Assembly (NCBI GenBank): GCA_949987705.1
Contig: OX465281.1
Coordinates: 163,322,393 to 163,386,392 of the forward strand
Direction of reading: 5' to 3'
Source of the DNA: Thereva unica
Taxonomy: Eukaryota; Arthropoda; Insecta; Diptera; Therevidae
Length of the DNA stretch: 64,000 nucleotides
This document shows, piece after piece, positions 1 through 11,800 of this stretch. Position 1 is the stretch's first letter; every line of letters starts with the position of its first letter. The notes below the pieces were generated by a model. That model searched no databases, had not been told where the DNA came from, and saw only the letters and a list, made by a program, of their open reading frames with translations. Made by a program: the position numbers and the translations under genes.

Positions 1-826
1 AATAAATAACACAAAAAGTTGTTTAGTTCAATATTAATTTCAATATAATTTAGTTTAATTCAAAATAATTTGCACTTCGATGACACGTATTCAGATTCAG
101 AGTTTAATTAATATGCGCCTAGCGTTAGGCAATAATTTTCACTATATCTCTTACATCAAATTCAAATATTATTGTCATATTATAACTATATGATTGTCAA
201 CATCACATAAAGTACAAATGTAGTAACACTAGAATAAAAGTTAGTAAACGCAGTTTTCTTAATGCTCACGTAGATGCTTAATATATTGCAACAATAAACA
301 AATCTTTGAAATCTGTCCATAAGAATACAAAACATACGAAGGTCGAAACAAATGCAGTTCTCACTCAAGTGTAAAACCAAGCAACAATGTTGCTAGCAAT
401 TAAAATGTTGCCGTTGAAGCCAGAACTGCTGATAATAGAAATTAATATAAATTGATTCCGTGTGTGAGTGGCTATGAATGCAATAATGCGAGTCCGGGCC
501 CTGTGCTATGCATTTACCGCTGCACGTTATTGCAATGAGAATTTACTTTTATGTGTTAGTGCAAATAATTTAGAACGGACTCACCAACGGACGTATGACC
601 TTCGATGTCCTATCAATTTTTTTTCTCTTCCGTATCGTCTGAACACCTGGAAATACTGTATTGTTCCTGGTATGATGATTTTTGACTCTCTCTACAAGTG
701 TTATTCCACTTTTCCTTTCACCGGTCTTTGCCGCGTTTTTTCGAAGCACTTGTACTAGTTACTATGATCACTGATGTATGTATGATCACTTTGTGTTTTT
801 TAGAAAAGGTACCGGAAAGTAGGAAG

Positions 827-844
827 ATCCGGCTCGAAGGACCA
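827..844 (-). other. Possible relic primer-binding site (tRNA-Tyr type)
   Basis: The plus strand reads ATCCGGCTCGAAGGACCA, identical over 18 nt to the 3' end of animal tRNA-Tyr including CCA. Read on the minus strand it is a tRNA-Tyr primer-binding site of the kind used by the intact BEL element at 7750-7768. The sequence on either side does not match that element's leader, and no cloverleaf precedes it, so a tRNA gene is excluded. It is most likely the leader of an otherwise decayed minus-strand LTR element. Confidence 0.4.
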
Positions 845-930
845 AAAAATTAAACTACTTTAAATGCACGTTAATTAAAAGAATAATTTGAGTACAACTT
901 AGAATTTAGATTTTATTTAAATTGATCGAG

Positions 931-1034
931 CAATACATTGTAGGGCTGAAGGCCTTTTATCAAAACTGTCTGACACAGTTGAAAGCTACGCACAAAGTGG
1001 ACGAAACAATGCATTGTATGGCTGAAGGCCTTTT
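931..1034. repeat. Pair of 28-bp direct repeats
   Basis: Two copies (931-958 and 1007-1034) share a CAAT(A/G)CATTGTA(G/T)GGCTGAAGGCC core with two mismatches, at a 76-bp period. No function is apparent. Confidence 0.6.
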
Positions 1035-2030
1035 TTTTAAAATTTGTTGTCGTGGATCATGAAGTAGTAGATCATGAACACAATCCTTGAAATTCTATTT
1101 CCGATCAACTGCAACAATTTATCAAACGTTTTTGGAGCCATTCTGACATACATATGTACACTGTTTTTTTTTTGTAAAATTACAATTGTTTTACAAAATA
1201 AAACAACAAGTAAAAATTACAAATCAGTGTATGGCAATACAAAATTGAAATACAATTCAAGTGATTGTCTAAGATATGTGAGGAAATTTACTAATATCAG
1301 TTGTAATTTTACAATCTTTATGTATAAATCCTACACGCATTGCGATTTCACTGAACTGTTTATCAGCTTTCAATAGAAAGCATTTCGAATTTACAAACAT
1401 TGTTTGTAATTTGATTTATTATAATTTTACTAAGCATAAATCTACTGTATATTATTGTCTATTTTACCAAAAGTAAATTTTCTATTATTGATTTATAGCT
1501 TATTTTATTCAATAAATAATTTTCTAAATGTAAAATATTAATGATTGTTGGTCAATTTTTTATTCTAAGCCTGTAACTTAAATTAAAATCCATAGATAGA
1601 TCCATAAAAGGGTGTAGGACACCTCTAAGACTTCCTGCTATTTTCGAACTGGAAACTCGAATAGCTCCATATTTTGTGCTTTCCTCGAGCTGAGTTATTA
1701 CGATTCTCGGACAAAAAGACGTATTGAAAATACTGGAGATTATCAGTATAAATTTTTTTAACAAAATTAAATCATTTGTATTGTAATACATATTACTAAA
1801 CAGAGTATTGAGAACTCTTTAGCAAAATTGCTACACACGTTTTGTAATTTTCCTAAATTTAATTGGAATTAATTGTGTACTTTTACTGGATTGTACTTTT
1901 ACTATATTGTGATGCGTAAAAACTTCCAACGATAGTTTTGAAAAATTACAATAGAAATTTTTAACAGTGTAGTTCTTAAATTTAGCTTCATCATTTCTCA
2001 ACTCGTCCAGAAAACTTAAAATAATATTAT

Positions 2031-3469
2031 TAACTTCCCAGTATAGGAAGTTATTGTAATCGGTCCGAAAGTCGAAATCGAAATTTTCGACGTATTTTCA
2101 TCTTTCAAGGTCCCAGGAGCATTTTAAGCAATTGGGAGGAAGTAAGTGTGTGTGTGTGTCTGTGCGTACGGATGTGGTCATTTTTTCCTGCACGATATCG
2201 CGCGAGCTAAAAAAGATATCGACTTCGTTGAGGTGTCGTTCGAAGCGTACTAACCAAAATATGATCTGAAAAGATTTTCATAAAATTCGGTCGAGCCGTT
2301 TTTTTGTTTAAACGACGTTTATGATTTTTGTACCTGCACGATACCGCGTGAACTCAAAACTATATCGACTTCATTGAGGTGCCAAAAAAAAACTATTAAC
2401 GCAGAAATGCTCAGAAAAAAATTTCATATTATTCGGTCGGGCCTTTTTAAACTCTTTTCTTTACTTTCACTTCGGAGCGTCAAATCTTGTAACGTTAATT
2501 TAACCGCCTTTTACTCAATGCAAATGGATGAAACTTTGCAGGCATACATATTCCCGATGACAATACACGAATATGACATTTTGTTACATTTTTTGTTGTT
2601 GATTTTGTTGTTGAGTAACAAAAAACGATTTTTAATAAAAAATGCTTGGAATTATTCGTTCTACTCAATGTAGAGTCTTAAAATTCACTTCCCTTCAATA
2701 AAAATTGGTAAAAATTAACAGACATGTGTATTTCCGACTAAAACACACGAAAATGATAGTTCCAAATTAAAAATGGCGGCCAAAAAAATATGATGGATTA
2801 CATTTTTCTTTACAAGCCACTCGTTCGATATGGGTATCAAATGAAAGGTTATAACAAGTTGAATACGATTAGCGTCATCCTAAATTCAAAATGGCGGTAG
2901 AAAAATGGCGGCATAAAAGTGGCGGCCAACACAAAACAGAGGATCAATTTTTCTTTACAACGCGCTCGGCATGGGTATCAAATGGAAGGTAGTGACAATT
3001 AGAATACTGTTGTCTGTGTCCCGTCATTTCAATTCAAAATGGCGGCCAACACAAAATGGCGGTTTACCCTTTTATTAACTTCGCTCTCGGTATGGATATC
3101 AAATGAAAGTGTATTAAAGTGAGTAAGAAAGTAAACTGTATGACGTCGTTTTAAATCAAATATGGCGTTCACTAAAAAATGGCGGAAGACATAACATAGC
3201 TACCAATAGCAAATAAAAATATGATTTAAAAAGATGCAAAAAAATATGTTTCCAGTTTTTAGTTTTTATTGTTCCAGCCAGTATACGCGAGCACACTACC
3301 TTTCAAAATGTAAAAAAAAACGTAGAGCGCTATTAGATTTTTGAGGGGTCATCAAATTGTGCATTTTTGGGCTGAACTTGAGAACTGTTGTAAAGAAACA
3401 AATACAAAACATGTAAAAAAGTTTCCTTATTTAACATGATAATCTAATTAAAAGTTTGAAAATTGTCAG
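2031..3469 (+). repeat. Dispersed repeat family A, copy 1
   Basis: The copy starts at a small palindrome (ACTTCC ... GGAAGT, 2033-2051). It contains a GT-rich tract near 2147-2165, then two ~140-bp modules built on a CCTGCACGATA(T/C)CGCG motif, then several segments rich in AAAATGGCGGC. A second copy of the whole unit lies inverted at 42082-54129, interrupted by insertions. No protein is encoded. The right end is cut by the LTR of the BEL element at 3470; sequence identity with the other copy stops at about 3465. It behaves as a non-autonomous mobile repeat of unknown class. Confidence 0.7.
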
Positions 3470-4042
3470 TGTTAAGAATTATCAAATTCCATCAATTTAA
3501 TTTTAAGTTCTTATTAACAAATAAATTATCAAATTCACATTCATTTCGCTGAAATTGTCAAGTCCATATTTTTTATCTTATATTTTTGTCTCTAAAAGAA
3601 TTTAAAATCTCATTAAAATTGTCACATAAGCATAATGCATAAAATTTTCAATTATCTCGAACGGTAACATGATGCCTCAACGGGTAAAATTTCACTTTGA
3701 AAAATGTTTGTATGAAAATCTTCTTCAGTCGAAAATTGCAACTTAGCATTTATTTGTAAGACAATTGTCTGCTAAAGGAAGAGTTAATTTATTTTTTGTT
3801 GTTTTGTTTATTATTGTCATAAGTATAAAAGAAATTGTTTTAAAATAAAGAATTTAGTCGAAGCAATTCAGACATTTGAGACAGAAGTGGCTGCAGAGCT
3901 ACTTCTTTTTTCTATCATACAGCTACACTTGTGTTTAGATGTTACACCTATTACACAGCGCATCAAAGATCACGGTGTTACACCCTGATATACCAATTTA
4001 ATAGCGGAAAAGCAAAAGAGTTTCTTCGCTCTACAAAAAACA
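3470..4042 (+). repeat. 5' LTR of outer BEL element
   Basis: 573 bp, same length as the 3' LTR at 19193-19765 and about 99% identical. It has TG...CA ends, a TATA-like box, an AATAAA signal, and is followed two bases later by the primer site. Confidence 0.95.
3824..3849 (+). promoter_or_regulatory. LTR TATA box and polyadenylation signal
   Basis: TATAAAAG at 3824-3831 is followed closely by AATAAA at 3844-3849. This compact U3/R layout is repeated in the 3' LTR. Confidence 0.5.
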
Positions 4043-4044
4043 TC

Positions 4045-4062
4045 TGGTGACCCCGACGTGAT
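4045..4062 (+). other. Primer-binding site, tRNA-Trp
   Basis: TGGTGACCCCGACGTGAT is the exact complement of the last 18 nt of animal tRNA-Trp including CCA. It starts two bases after the 5' LTR. Confidence 0.85.
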
Positions 4063-4101
4063 CTGTACCAAGACAGATCACGTTCACACACAAACCAACA
4101 G

Positions 4102-7100
4102 ATGTTACAGCGATCATCAACAGGATTCAACATGGACGGCCTTTTGGATACTCAATCGCTTCTAGGCGAGCAGATCCAAAATAGTTTCAGGAACTTTAAG
4201 AAGGATGCTGCCAGCAGGAAGACAATCTCCCAATATTTCACCATCCGGTTGGACTTGCTCGAAGGCCATTGGAGTGAGTTCCAAGCCAACCACCAACAAT
4301 TACTTGAGCTCGAACCAGAAAATCGGGAGAATGATTACTTCGCCAAGGACTACTTCGCTGTTATTCAGAAGCTGTACGTCCAATTCAAGGAGCAGCTTAC
4401 ACAAGGGTTAGATGAGTTGAGTGCCAGCACAAGTCAACGAGACCAGCCGTCGGATTCTCGCACATCAACAGAAGGTGGCAGGAAGGACATTCCGTCGAAA
4501 ATTGAACAAAAGCAGATTCCAAGATCAGACGTTTCAGCAGATCACCAGGCAGAGATAATTAAAAAGGTTCGAAGGCAACAACGTTCTATGGCATCACTCA
4601 CCCGAGTTCTACAAGACTACAAAGACAACGCTCCAGGAAGACATTCGCGAGTTTACTATGAATTCAAAATTCAGGTGATCAACAAGAGCTTTGACGAAAT
4701 TACAGAGACTGATCGGCAAATTTGGGAAGAAACTACAGAGCCTCCCCTCAACTACATCAGGGAGTTGTATGATGACCTCTACGATTGGGTGCAGGAGACT
4801 CTTGTAGAATTGCATGAGAACCTCGACACAAGAGGAACAGAAACCCAGAACATACAACAACCTCACAATCAACTCAAATTGCCACGAGTAACCTTGCCGA
4901 TTTTCGATGGTGATTACACTAAATGGACACAATATGAGATATTTTAAGCAATCGATACAATAATCAGAGACTGTTGTGCACAGCATTGCTCAACAAACTG
5001 TGGGATCAACCAGGCACGCAGAACCAATCTGCCAAATCCATCAAAAGTCTTCATGATGTGACGAATGAGTGTATATTTGCTTTGGAAAACATAGGAATAT
5101 CCACGGCAACCTGGGATCCGATCTTGATACACCTGCTCATCAAAAAATTAGATAAAACAACTCATGCGTTATTTGAGGACTCCTTGGATTCACCTAGAAC
5201 TACGCCAACCATGAAGGCACTATTGCATTTCCTAGAGAAGAGATTCCAAACGCTAGAAACTCTTGGGAAAGAAACACACACATCAGGACAAGGGTCCAAC
5301 AGGAGATCAGCAACGCATTCACAAACTGCTCTGACCTCCACAACTAAGGCAATCAATTGCATATTATGCAAAGACAAAGTCCATCCGCTATACACCTGCC
5401 CACAGTTTTTAGCTCAATCAGTTACGAATCGACGAAACACGCTAAGAAAACATCACCTATGTTTCAACTGTCTAAGGGCCGGTCACGCAGTAGCAAATTG
5501 CGTACTTCGAAGCTGCACCAAGTGCTCAGAGAAACACAACTCCTTGGTGCACATAGATGGCGCTGCGAAATCACCCATGAGCTCGAAGATAATGGCGCAA
5601 GAAAAACAATCTACACAGTCCAGCAGCACCCAGACTCCGCAAAACTCCACTTTATTGACAACTCAAACCGTGAAAACAAAGCGAAGATATGTGTTGCTCG
5701 GCACAGCATTCATCGAAGTAAGCAATGACAAAGGCGAACGTGTACAATGTCGAGCCATTTTGGACTCAGGTTCACAACTTAATTTCATCACTAAAGAACT
5801 ATCTAAACGGCTGAACCTACACCATATTCCAGAAGTGATGTATGTGAATGGAGTCTGCAAAATTCGACAGAAGACGCAGCATCGGGTGAACCTACAGTTG
5901 CACTCCAGAATCAACAATTACTCAACACAATTAGAAACGTTTGTCCTTCAGAGCATTACATCCAATCAACCAGATCATCATATCAACAAGAGAAGCTGGT
6001 GTATCCCAAATAATATTCAGTTGGCTGATGCGAAATTCGATGAACCTGGTACCATCGACCTACTAATCGGAGCTGAAATCTTTCTTGACTTACTAGCAGT
6101 GGGACAAATAAAACTTGGCAAGGGATTGCCTACACTTCAAAACACTGTTTTTGGATGGATCGTAGCAGGGCCTATACAAGACAACATGACATCTTACGCC
6201 TTATGTGGTATTTGCAGTGAGGACGAGAGGACGGAGCAACAACTGGAAAGATTTTGGAAATTAGAGGAAGTTGACTCAGCAGATGAAGGCCTCGGACTAA
6301 CAAGAGGCGAACAGAGATGTGTAGATCATTTCAATCAAAATGTCACACGCACAACTTCTGGAAAATTCAGAGTAAAACTTCCTTTTTCGCAAGATCCAAA
6401 TGCTCTAGGTGAATCAAAGGAAATCGCATTGCAACGATTTTATTCGCTAGAAAGGAGGCTTGGTCGTCAACCCGATGTCAAACAGCAGTACATTAATTTC
6501 ATGAGAGAGTATGAGGCTTTGGGGCACATGACAGCAGTAGATTCCAAAGACATAGGAGTTCCACATTACTTCTTGCCACACCATTGCGTCACCAAGCTTG
6601 ATAGCAGTACAACTAAGTTGCGTGTTGTGTTTGACGCTTCAGCCAAAACAACTTCAAACTTGTCACTAAATGATGTTCTTCAAAAGGGTCCGACAATCCA
6701 GGATGAACTATTCTCAATCCTCATAAGGTTCAGATTCCCACGTTTCGTTTTTACTGCAGATATAGAAAAGATGTATCGGCAGGTGGAGGTCACGAAAGAA
6801 GACCAGCAATATCAGCTAATTATCTGGAGAGAAGATCCACAACAACCATTAAAATTCTTCAAGTTATGCACGGTTACTTACGGACTAACCTCAGCTCCAT
6901 TTCTCGCTACCAAGTGTTTGGAACATCTGGCTCAAGAAGGATCCATAACCCATCCACTAGGATCCAAAGTGTTAAGAAAAGATTTTTATGTGGACGATGT
7001 AATGACGGGAGCAGACAGCCTAATGGAATTATTAGACATTCAAACCCAGCTAAAACAACTACTTCTGTGCGGAGGTTTCAATCTTCGCAAATGGTGCGGA

Positions 7101-7171
7101 AATCATCCACAATTACTACAAAACATCCCCAGGGAAGATGTCGAGCTCGAATTGAACTTCGATAAACCAAC
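4102..7171 (+). pseudogene. gag-protease-reverse transcriptase, 5' part (outer BEL element, broken)
   Basis: The first frame (4102-4947, 281 residues) is the coiled N-terminal part of a BEL-type gag (DUF1759 family). It stops just after the conserved YTKWTQYE motif. Aligned by eye to the nested element, roughly 55 residues are deleted here and the frame shifts. The second frame resumes near 4962 and carries the rest of gag, zinc-knuckle cysteines (CFNCLRAGHAVANC, C-x2-C-x4-H-x4-C, near 5462-5503), an aspartic protease motif (LDSGSQ, DUF1758 type, ~5761) and reverse transcriptase with FDAS (~6630), TADIEKMYRQ (~6752) and the catalytic FYVDD (~6984). It ends where the nested BEL LTR begins at 7172. 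If one CCAAC target copy is ignored, the reading frame continues without shift at 14913, so the insertion rather than drift split this gene. The possible start at 4132 (MDGLL) is an alternative to 4102. Confidence 0.9.
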
Positions 7172-7749
7172 TGTTCGGTGCAGACCGATGACCACCAAAA
7201 CTAGGTCATCCACCAAAACTAGGTCATGACCCAGTCACGAATGGCTACACACCAAAACGAGATGAACTTTACCTAAAAACCAGAAACATAATCATCATAA
7301 GTATGTACTAGTAAAATTGAATTTTGTTACAATAAATTTAACTCACCAAGTAATAAATAATCTTAATTGCCGCACTTGTCAAAACAAAGTAAATACCCAC
7401 TGCAGGGTGACAACTTACTAACAATACATCCCACAAAATAGAATCCACATTTTCGAACTTACAAAAACACGCCTATTGGAGTGGGGAACCCGATCGGTTC
7501 TTGTCGGAGGTACTTCAGCCGACTTAATCAACTTCTAGAAAGAAAAGAAAGTATTCTAAAAACCGGTAAAATTCTAGAAGGGAGAACTAAGGGTACTGAA
7601 TAGTCAGTGAAGCCGTTAATTTTCACTTTTTCACTGACTGCGGAAGAGAACACAGGAAAACTTGAGAATTTTAAGTGGTTTAAAGAAGCTGAATATCAAT
7701 CCTGCATTTCAAATTAGCGTAATTTAGTAGGAAACTCCACTTCAAAACA
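7172..7749 (+). repeat. 5' LTR of nested BEL element
   Basis: 578 bp with TG...CA ends. An internal short tandem (CCACCAAAACTAGGTCAT repeated with slight change) lies near its start, and AATAAA occurs near 7330 (ACAATAAATT). Confidence 0.95.
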
Positions 7750-7768
7750 TGGTCCTTCGAGCCGGATT
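7750..7768 (+). other. Primer-binding site, tRNA-Tyr
   Basis: TGGTCCTTCGAGCCGGATT directly abuts the LTR and complements 19 nt at the 3' end of animal tRNA-Tyr including CCA. Confidence 0.85.
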
Positions 7769-7854
7769 TGCGGGAATTGATCTCAACGGAATTTAGACTA
7801 TAACGGAACCCATCAGCACGTGGAAGAGTGAAGGATATCCAATCGGAAAAACTG

Positions 7855-8590
7855 TGAAAATTTTCAAGTGAAGCCTTGTGAACAAATGTGAGAAACAGTG
7901 TGTGAAGTCTAATAAAAAACGAAAAAACTGTGAAAATTATCAAGTGAAACCTTGTGTACAAATGTGAGAAACAGTGTGTGAATTCTAATAAAAAACGAAT
8001 TATAACCCAATAAACTAACTCTAATAAAGAAACCTCCATAAAATCTAAACGTGAAATCTAAAGAAAACTGTATAACTTTAACGTGAAATCTAACGAAATT
8101 TCTATAAATCTAACGGGACATCTAAAGAAACCTCCATAAAATCTAAACGTGAAATCTAAAGAAAACTGTATAACTTTAACGTGAAATCTAACGAAATTTC
8201 TATAAATCTAACGGGACATCTAAAGAAACCTCCATAAAATCTAAACGTGAAATCTAAAGAAAACTGTATAACTCTTACGTGCAATCTAAAGAAAACTGTA
8301 TAACTCTTACGTGCAATCTAAAGAAAACTGTGTAACTCTAACGTGAAATCTAACGAAAATTCTATAAATCTAACGGGACATCTAAAGAAATCTCCATAAA
8401 TCTAAACGTGAAATCTAACGAAAATTATAGAAATCTAACGGGACATCTAAAGAAATCTCCATAAATCTAAACGTGAAATCTAAAGAAAACTGTATAACTC
8501 TAACGTGCAATCTAAATAAAATCGTATAACTCTAACGTGAAACCTAAAGAAAATTCTAAAGCTAAGTGAAATATCTAATAAAGACAACTC
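7855..8590 (+). repeat. Tandemly repeated gag-pol leader
   Basis: The 1.07-kb leader between primer site and gag contains two ~85-bp copies at 7855-8000 (AACTGTGAAAATT ... AGAAACAGTGTGTGAA) followed by about 550 bp of a degenerate AATCTAACGTGA-based repeat. One longer unit of ~100 bp (ATCTAAACGTGAAATCTAAA ... CTAACGGGACATCTAAAG) recurs several times. The repeats lack ATG codons, as far as I can see, consistent with an untranslated leader a ribosome can cross. Confidence 0.8.
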
Positions 8591-8840
8591 TAACCGAATC
8601 GAGAAATCCAATAAATAAAACGCTAATAATCGAACGTGAAAATCTAAACTTCAGTGTAAGGAGCTGCAGACATTCTCAAGTGCAGTGATTCGATCATCAG
8701 ACATCAGAAGGCAACTGAAAAAAGGGAGAAGACAACAGTCCAAGATTAAATTCAAGTAAATTAAAATCAAGGTGAGTCCATCCCTATTATTAAAACATAT
8801 TAAAGAAAAAATAAATAAAAAAAAAAGAAAAAAAAAATGA

Positions 8841-11800
8841 ATGTTTTATTGGATAGCTCAAGGTGAGCTATTAGAAAAATGTATAAAAAATTTAAAAAAA
8901 GAACCAAAAGATCGACGGACCCTTACATTTTACCATAAAAAGTTGGAACAATTCGAAGAATTGTGGTCTCAATACCAAACCACGCATAAACAAATCGTTA
9001 TATTACAACGTAATACGTTAGTCTTTGACCCCAGCGATCACGAATATTTCGCAGCTGATATATACTCAAATATGGAAGAATTTGTCATGACAAACATTGC
9101 CGCCATCCAAGATAAAATTGATAGTTTATCTCCACAAGAAAAACCCTCCGCTGAAAGCTCTGAAATTTCATCTAAAATTGTTATTCGAGATCACCTTCCA
9201 TCAACGTCAATCAAACTCCCAAAAATTGCCATCGAGAAATTCAATGGCGATTACACCAAGTGGACCACATTCCATGATCTCTTCAAAAGTTTAGTTCATG
9301 AAAATAAAAGCTATTCCCCAGTACAAAAATTACAATACTTAAAGCTTTCATTGGAAGGAGCAGCACAAAATCTAATCCAACATCTTCAAATTACCGACGG
9401 CAATTATGCATCTGCTTGGGCATTGTTAATTGAACGATATGACAACAAAAGGGTGCTTGTTAATACTCAACTAGATGTTCTAACGTCCCAAGCTTCACTC
9501 ACAACGGAATCTGTCCACGGCATTCGCACTATCCTAGACACCACGACCGAGTGTTTGCATGCTCTGACGAATTTGAATGTTGACGTCACTAATTGGGATC
9601 CATTTCTTGTCCATCTCATCGTAAAACTCTTACCGTCCACAACACATCAACTTTGGGAACAGGCCATAAGCGATAAAGGGGATTTACCGTGCTGGAAAAC
9701 CCTCCAAGATTTCTTAAAAATGAGATTTAGAACCTTGGAAGCAATTTCACCTGTGGGAGTTCGTCAACGGGAAGGGTTACAACAAATTAAAAATGCCAAA
9801 TTGATTCGCAAGTCTTTCCATACATTCACCGCGCCAGTATGTCAGGTTTGTGCACAAATGCACAGCATCAGACAATGTTCCCAGTTCCTATCGTTTCCTC
9901 CACAACAAAGGATGAATGTAATTAGGTCAAAGGGGATTTGTATGAATTGTTTAGGATCCGGACATGTAAGTGCTAGTTGTCCCAGCAAAAGGAATTGTTT
10001 ACATTGCAATCGGCGCCATCATTCGCTTCTCCATACCTCTTTAAATAATATGAATTCAGGTAAAACTAATGATCACAAACGCACCACGGAAAATGTTTCA
10101 GCTGAAGCATCACCGTTCAAGCCAGCAAATCCAGCGGATGTGCATTCCTTTGTAGTTAATGAAAGCCAATCAAATGAAGTCCTTCTAGCCACCGCCTTGG
10201 TGAGAGTCGTCTCTCCTACCGGCCAAGAACAAATAGCTCGCGCATTAGTTGATCAAGGATCGCAAGTTTCCATTATAACAGAAGCTTTAGCCCAAGATCT
10301 CAAGTTACGACGAACAACAGTGAGTGCTAATATTAACTCGGTAGGGAAAAAGGTTGTCAGTCATACCAAGAGTAACGCTCATTTTAGTATAAAATCCTTG
10401 TATAATGATGATTTCAGTATTCCAGTTTCTGGCTTGGTGATTAAGCAAATAACTGATCTATTACCATCGACACCCGTACCCGTATCACATGGAAGATGGA
10501 ACCATTTAGGTCAATTAGAACTAGCCGATCCCGAATTCCATCGTCCCGGAAAAATTGATATTCTATTAGGAGCTGCAATATATGGGAAAATATTAATGGA
10601 AGGCGTAATCTTGGGCACCGATGGGAGCCCCACCGCTCAGAAAACGCAGATCGGATGGATTCTATCAGGAGAGATCCAAGAACAGGCACAAGCGTCTATA
10701 AATGTGCATGTTCACACATGTATTGAGCTGGATGACAGACTGAAAAAATTTTGGGAACTTGAGGAAGTAGGAGAATCAAGTATGTACACAGAAGAGGAAA
10801 CCGAGTGTGAAAATCTATTCCAGAAAACCACCACACGATCAGCTAATGGAAGATATGAGGTTCAATTGCCACTCAAGCCCGCAACTGACACACATTACTT
10901 AGGTAAATCACGTCACATCGCAGTCTCTCGGTTGCTTCAAATGGAACGCATCTTCGCGAAGGACCCAATCTTACAAGCGGACTACAGAAGATGTCTAAAT
11001 GAATACATAGAATTAGGACATATGGAAAAGGTCAAATCATCTGAAGCCGAACATAGCTATTCTCTAAATCAACACGTAGCATATTCTTGTAGTTACTTAC
11101 CTCATCATGGAGTAAAAAAGGAAACAAGTTCCACGACGAAGCTGCGAGTAGTTTTTGATGCATCCAGGGCAACGGACAGCGGAACTGCATTAAACGACAT
11201 GATGCTAAAGGGACCAGCAGTCCAAGACGAGCTTACATCTCTCTTAATTAGGTGGCGAAAGTACCGCATTGCATTCAGCGCCGATTTAGAAAAAATGTAT
11301 CGGCAGGTTCAAGTGAGATACCAAGATGCTGACTACCAGAGGATTGTCTGGCGGGATTCTCCAAACATGCCAATCGAGGATTACAAATTGTGCACAGTAA
11401 CTTTCGGAACTAAGAGTGCACCATATTTGGCGACTAGGGTTCTGAAACAACTTGCCTTAGATGAAAAGGAACGCTTCCCCAAGGCATCAGAAATAACCCT
11501 GTCTGATTTCTACGTGGATGATCTGCTTTCAGGTCAACATACTGTCGAGGATGCTCTCGAAGTACAACAGCAACTACTTAATTTAATGAAGGCTGGCGGA
11601 TTTTCTTTGCGAAAGTGGTCTTCCAATTGTACTAAGTTACTCGAATCATTACCACCAGAATTCTGCGAAACCAATCCAAATCTGGAAATTACCAACGACG
11701 ATATCATACGTACACTGGGGACCTTTTGGAATCCTCGCACCGATATGCTGACTTTTTCTTATATACAAAATGAACATCCAAGCAAATGGACAAAACGTAA

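Larger units (their letters stand above)
1..2030. other. AT-rich DNA, no recognised gene
   Basis: Short open frames occur on both strands (for example 468-758 plus and 1552-1791 minus), but none shows a family motif, a splice-bounded exon or a codon pattern I trust. The only structured items are the tRNA-Tyr-like tract at 827-844 and the short direct repeat at 931-1034, listed separately. The stretch may be old transposon debris or host intergenic DNA. Confidence 0.6.

Noticed and set aside
827..844. tRNA-Tyr gene
   Set aside because: Only the last 18 nt match; no anticodon arm or acceptor 5' strand upstream, and CCA is present.
1552..1791. Small minus-strand host protein
   Set aside because: 79 residues without motif, splice context or supporting neighbours; consistent with chance in AT-rich DNA.
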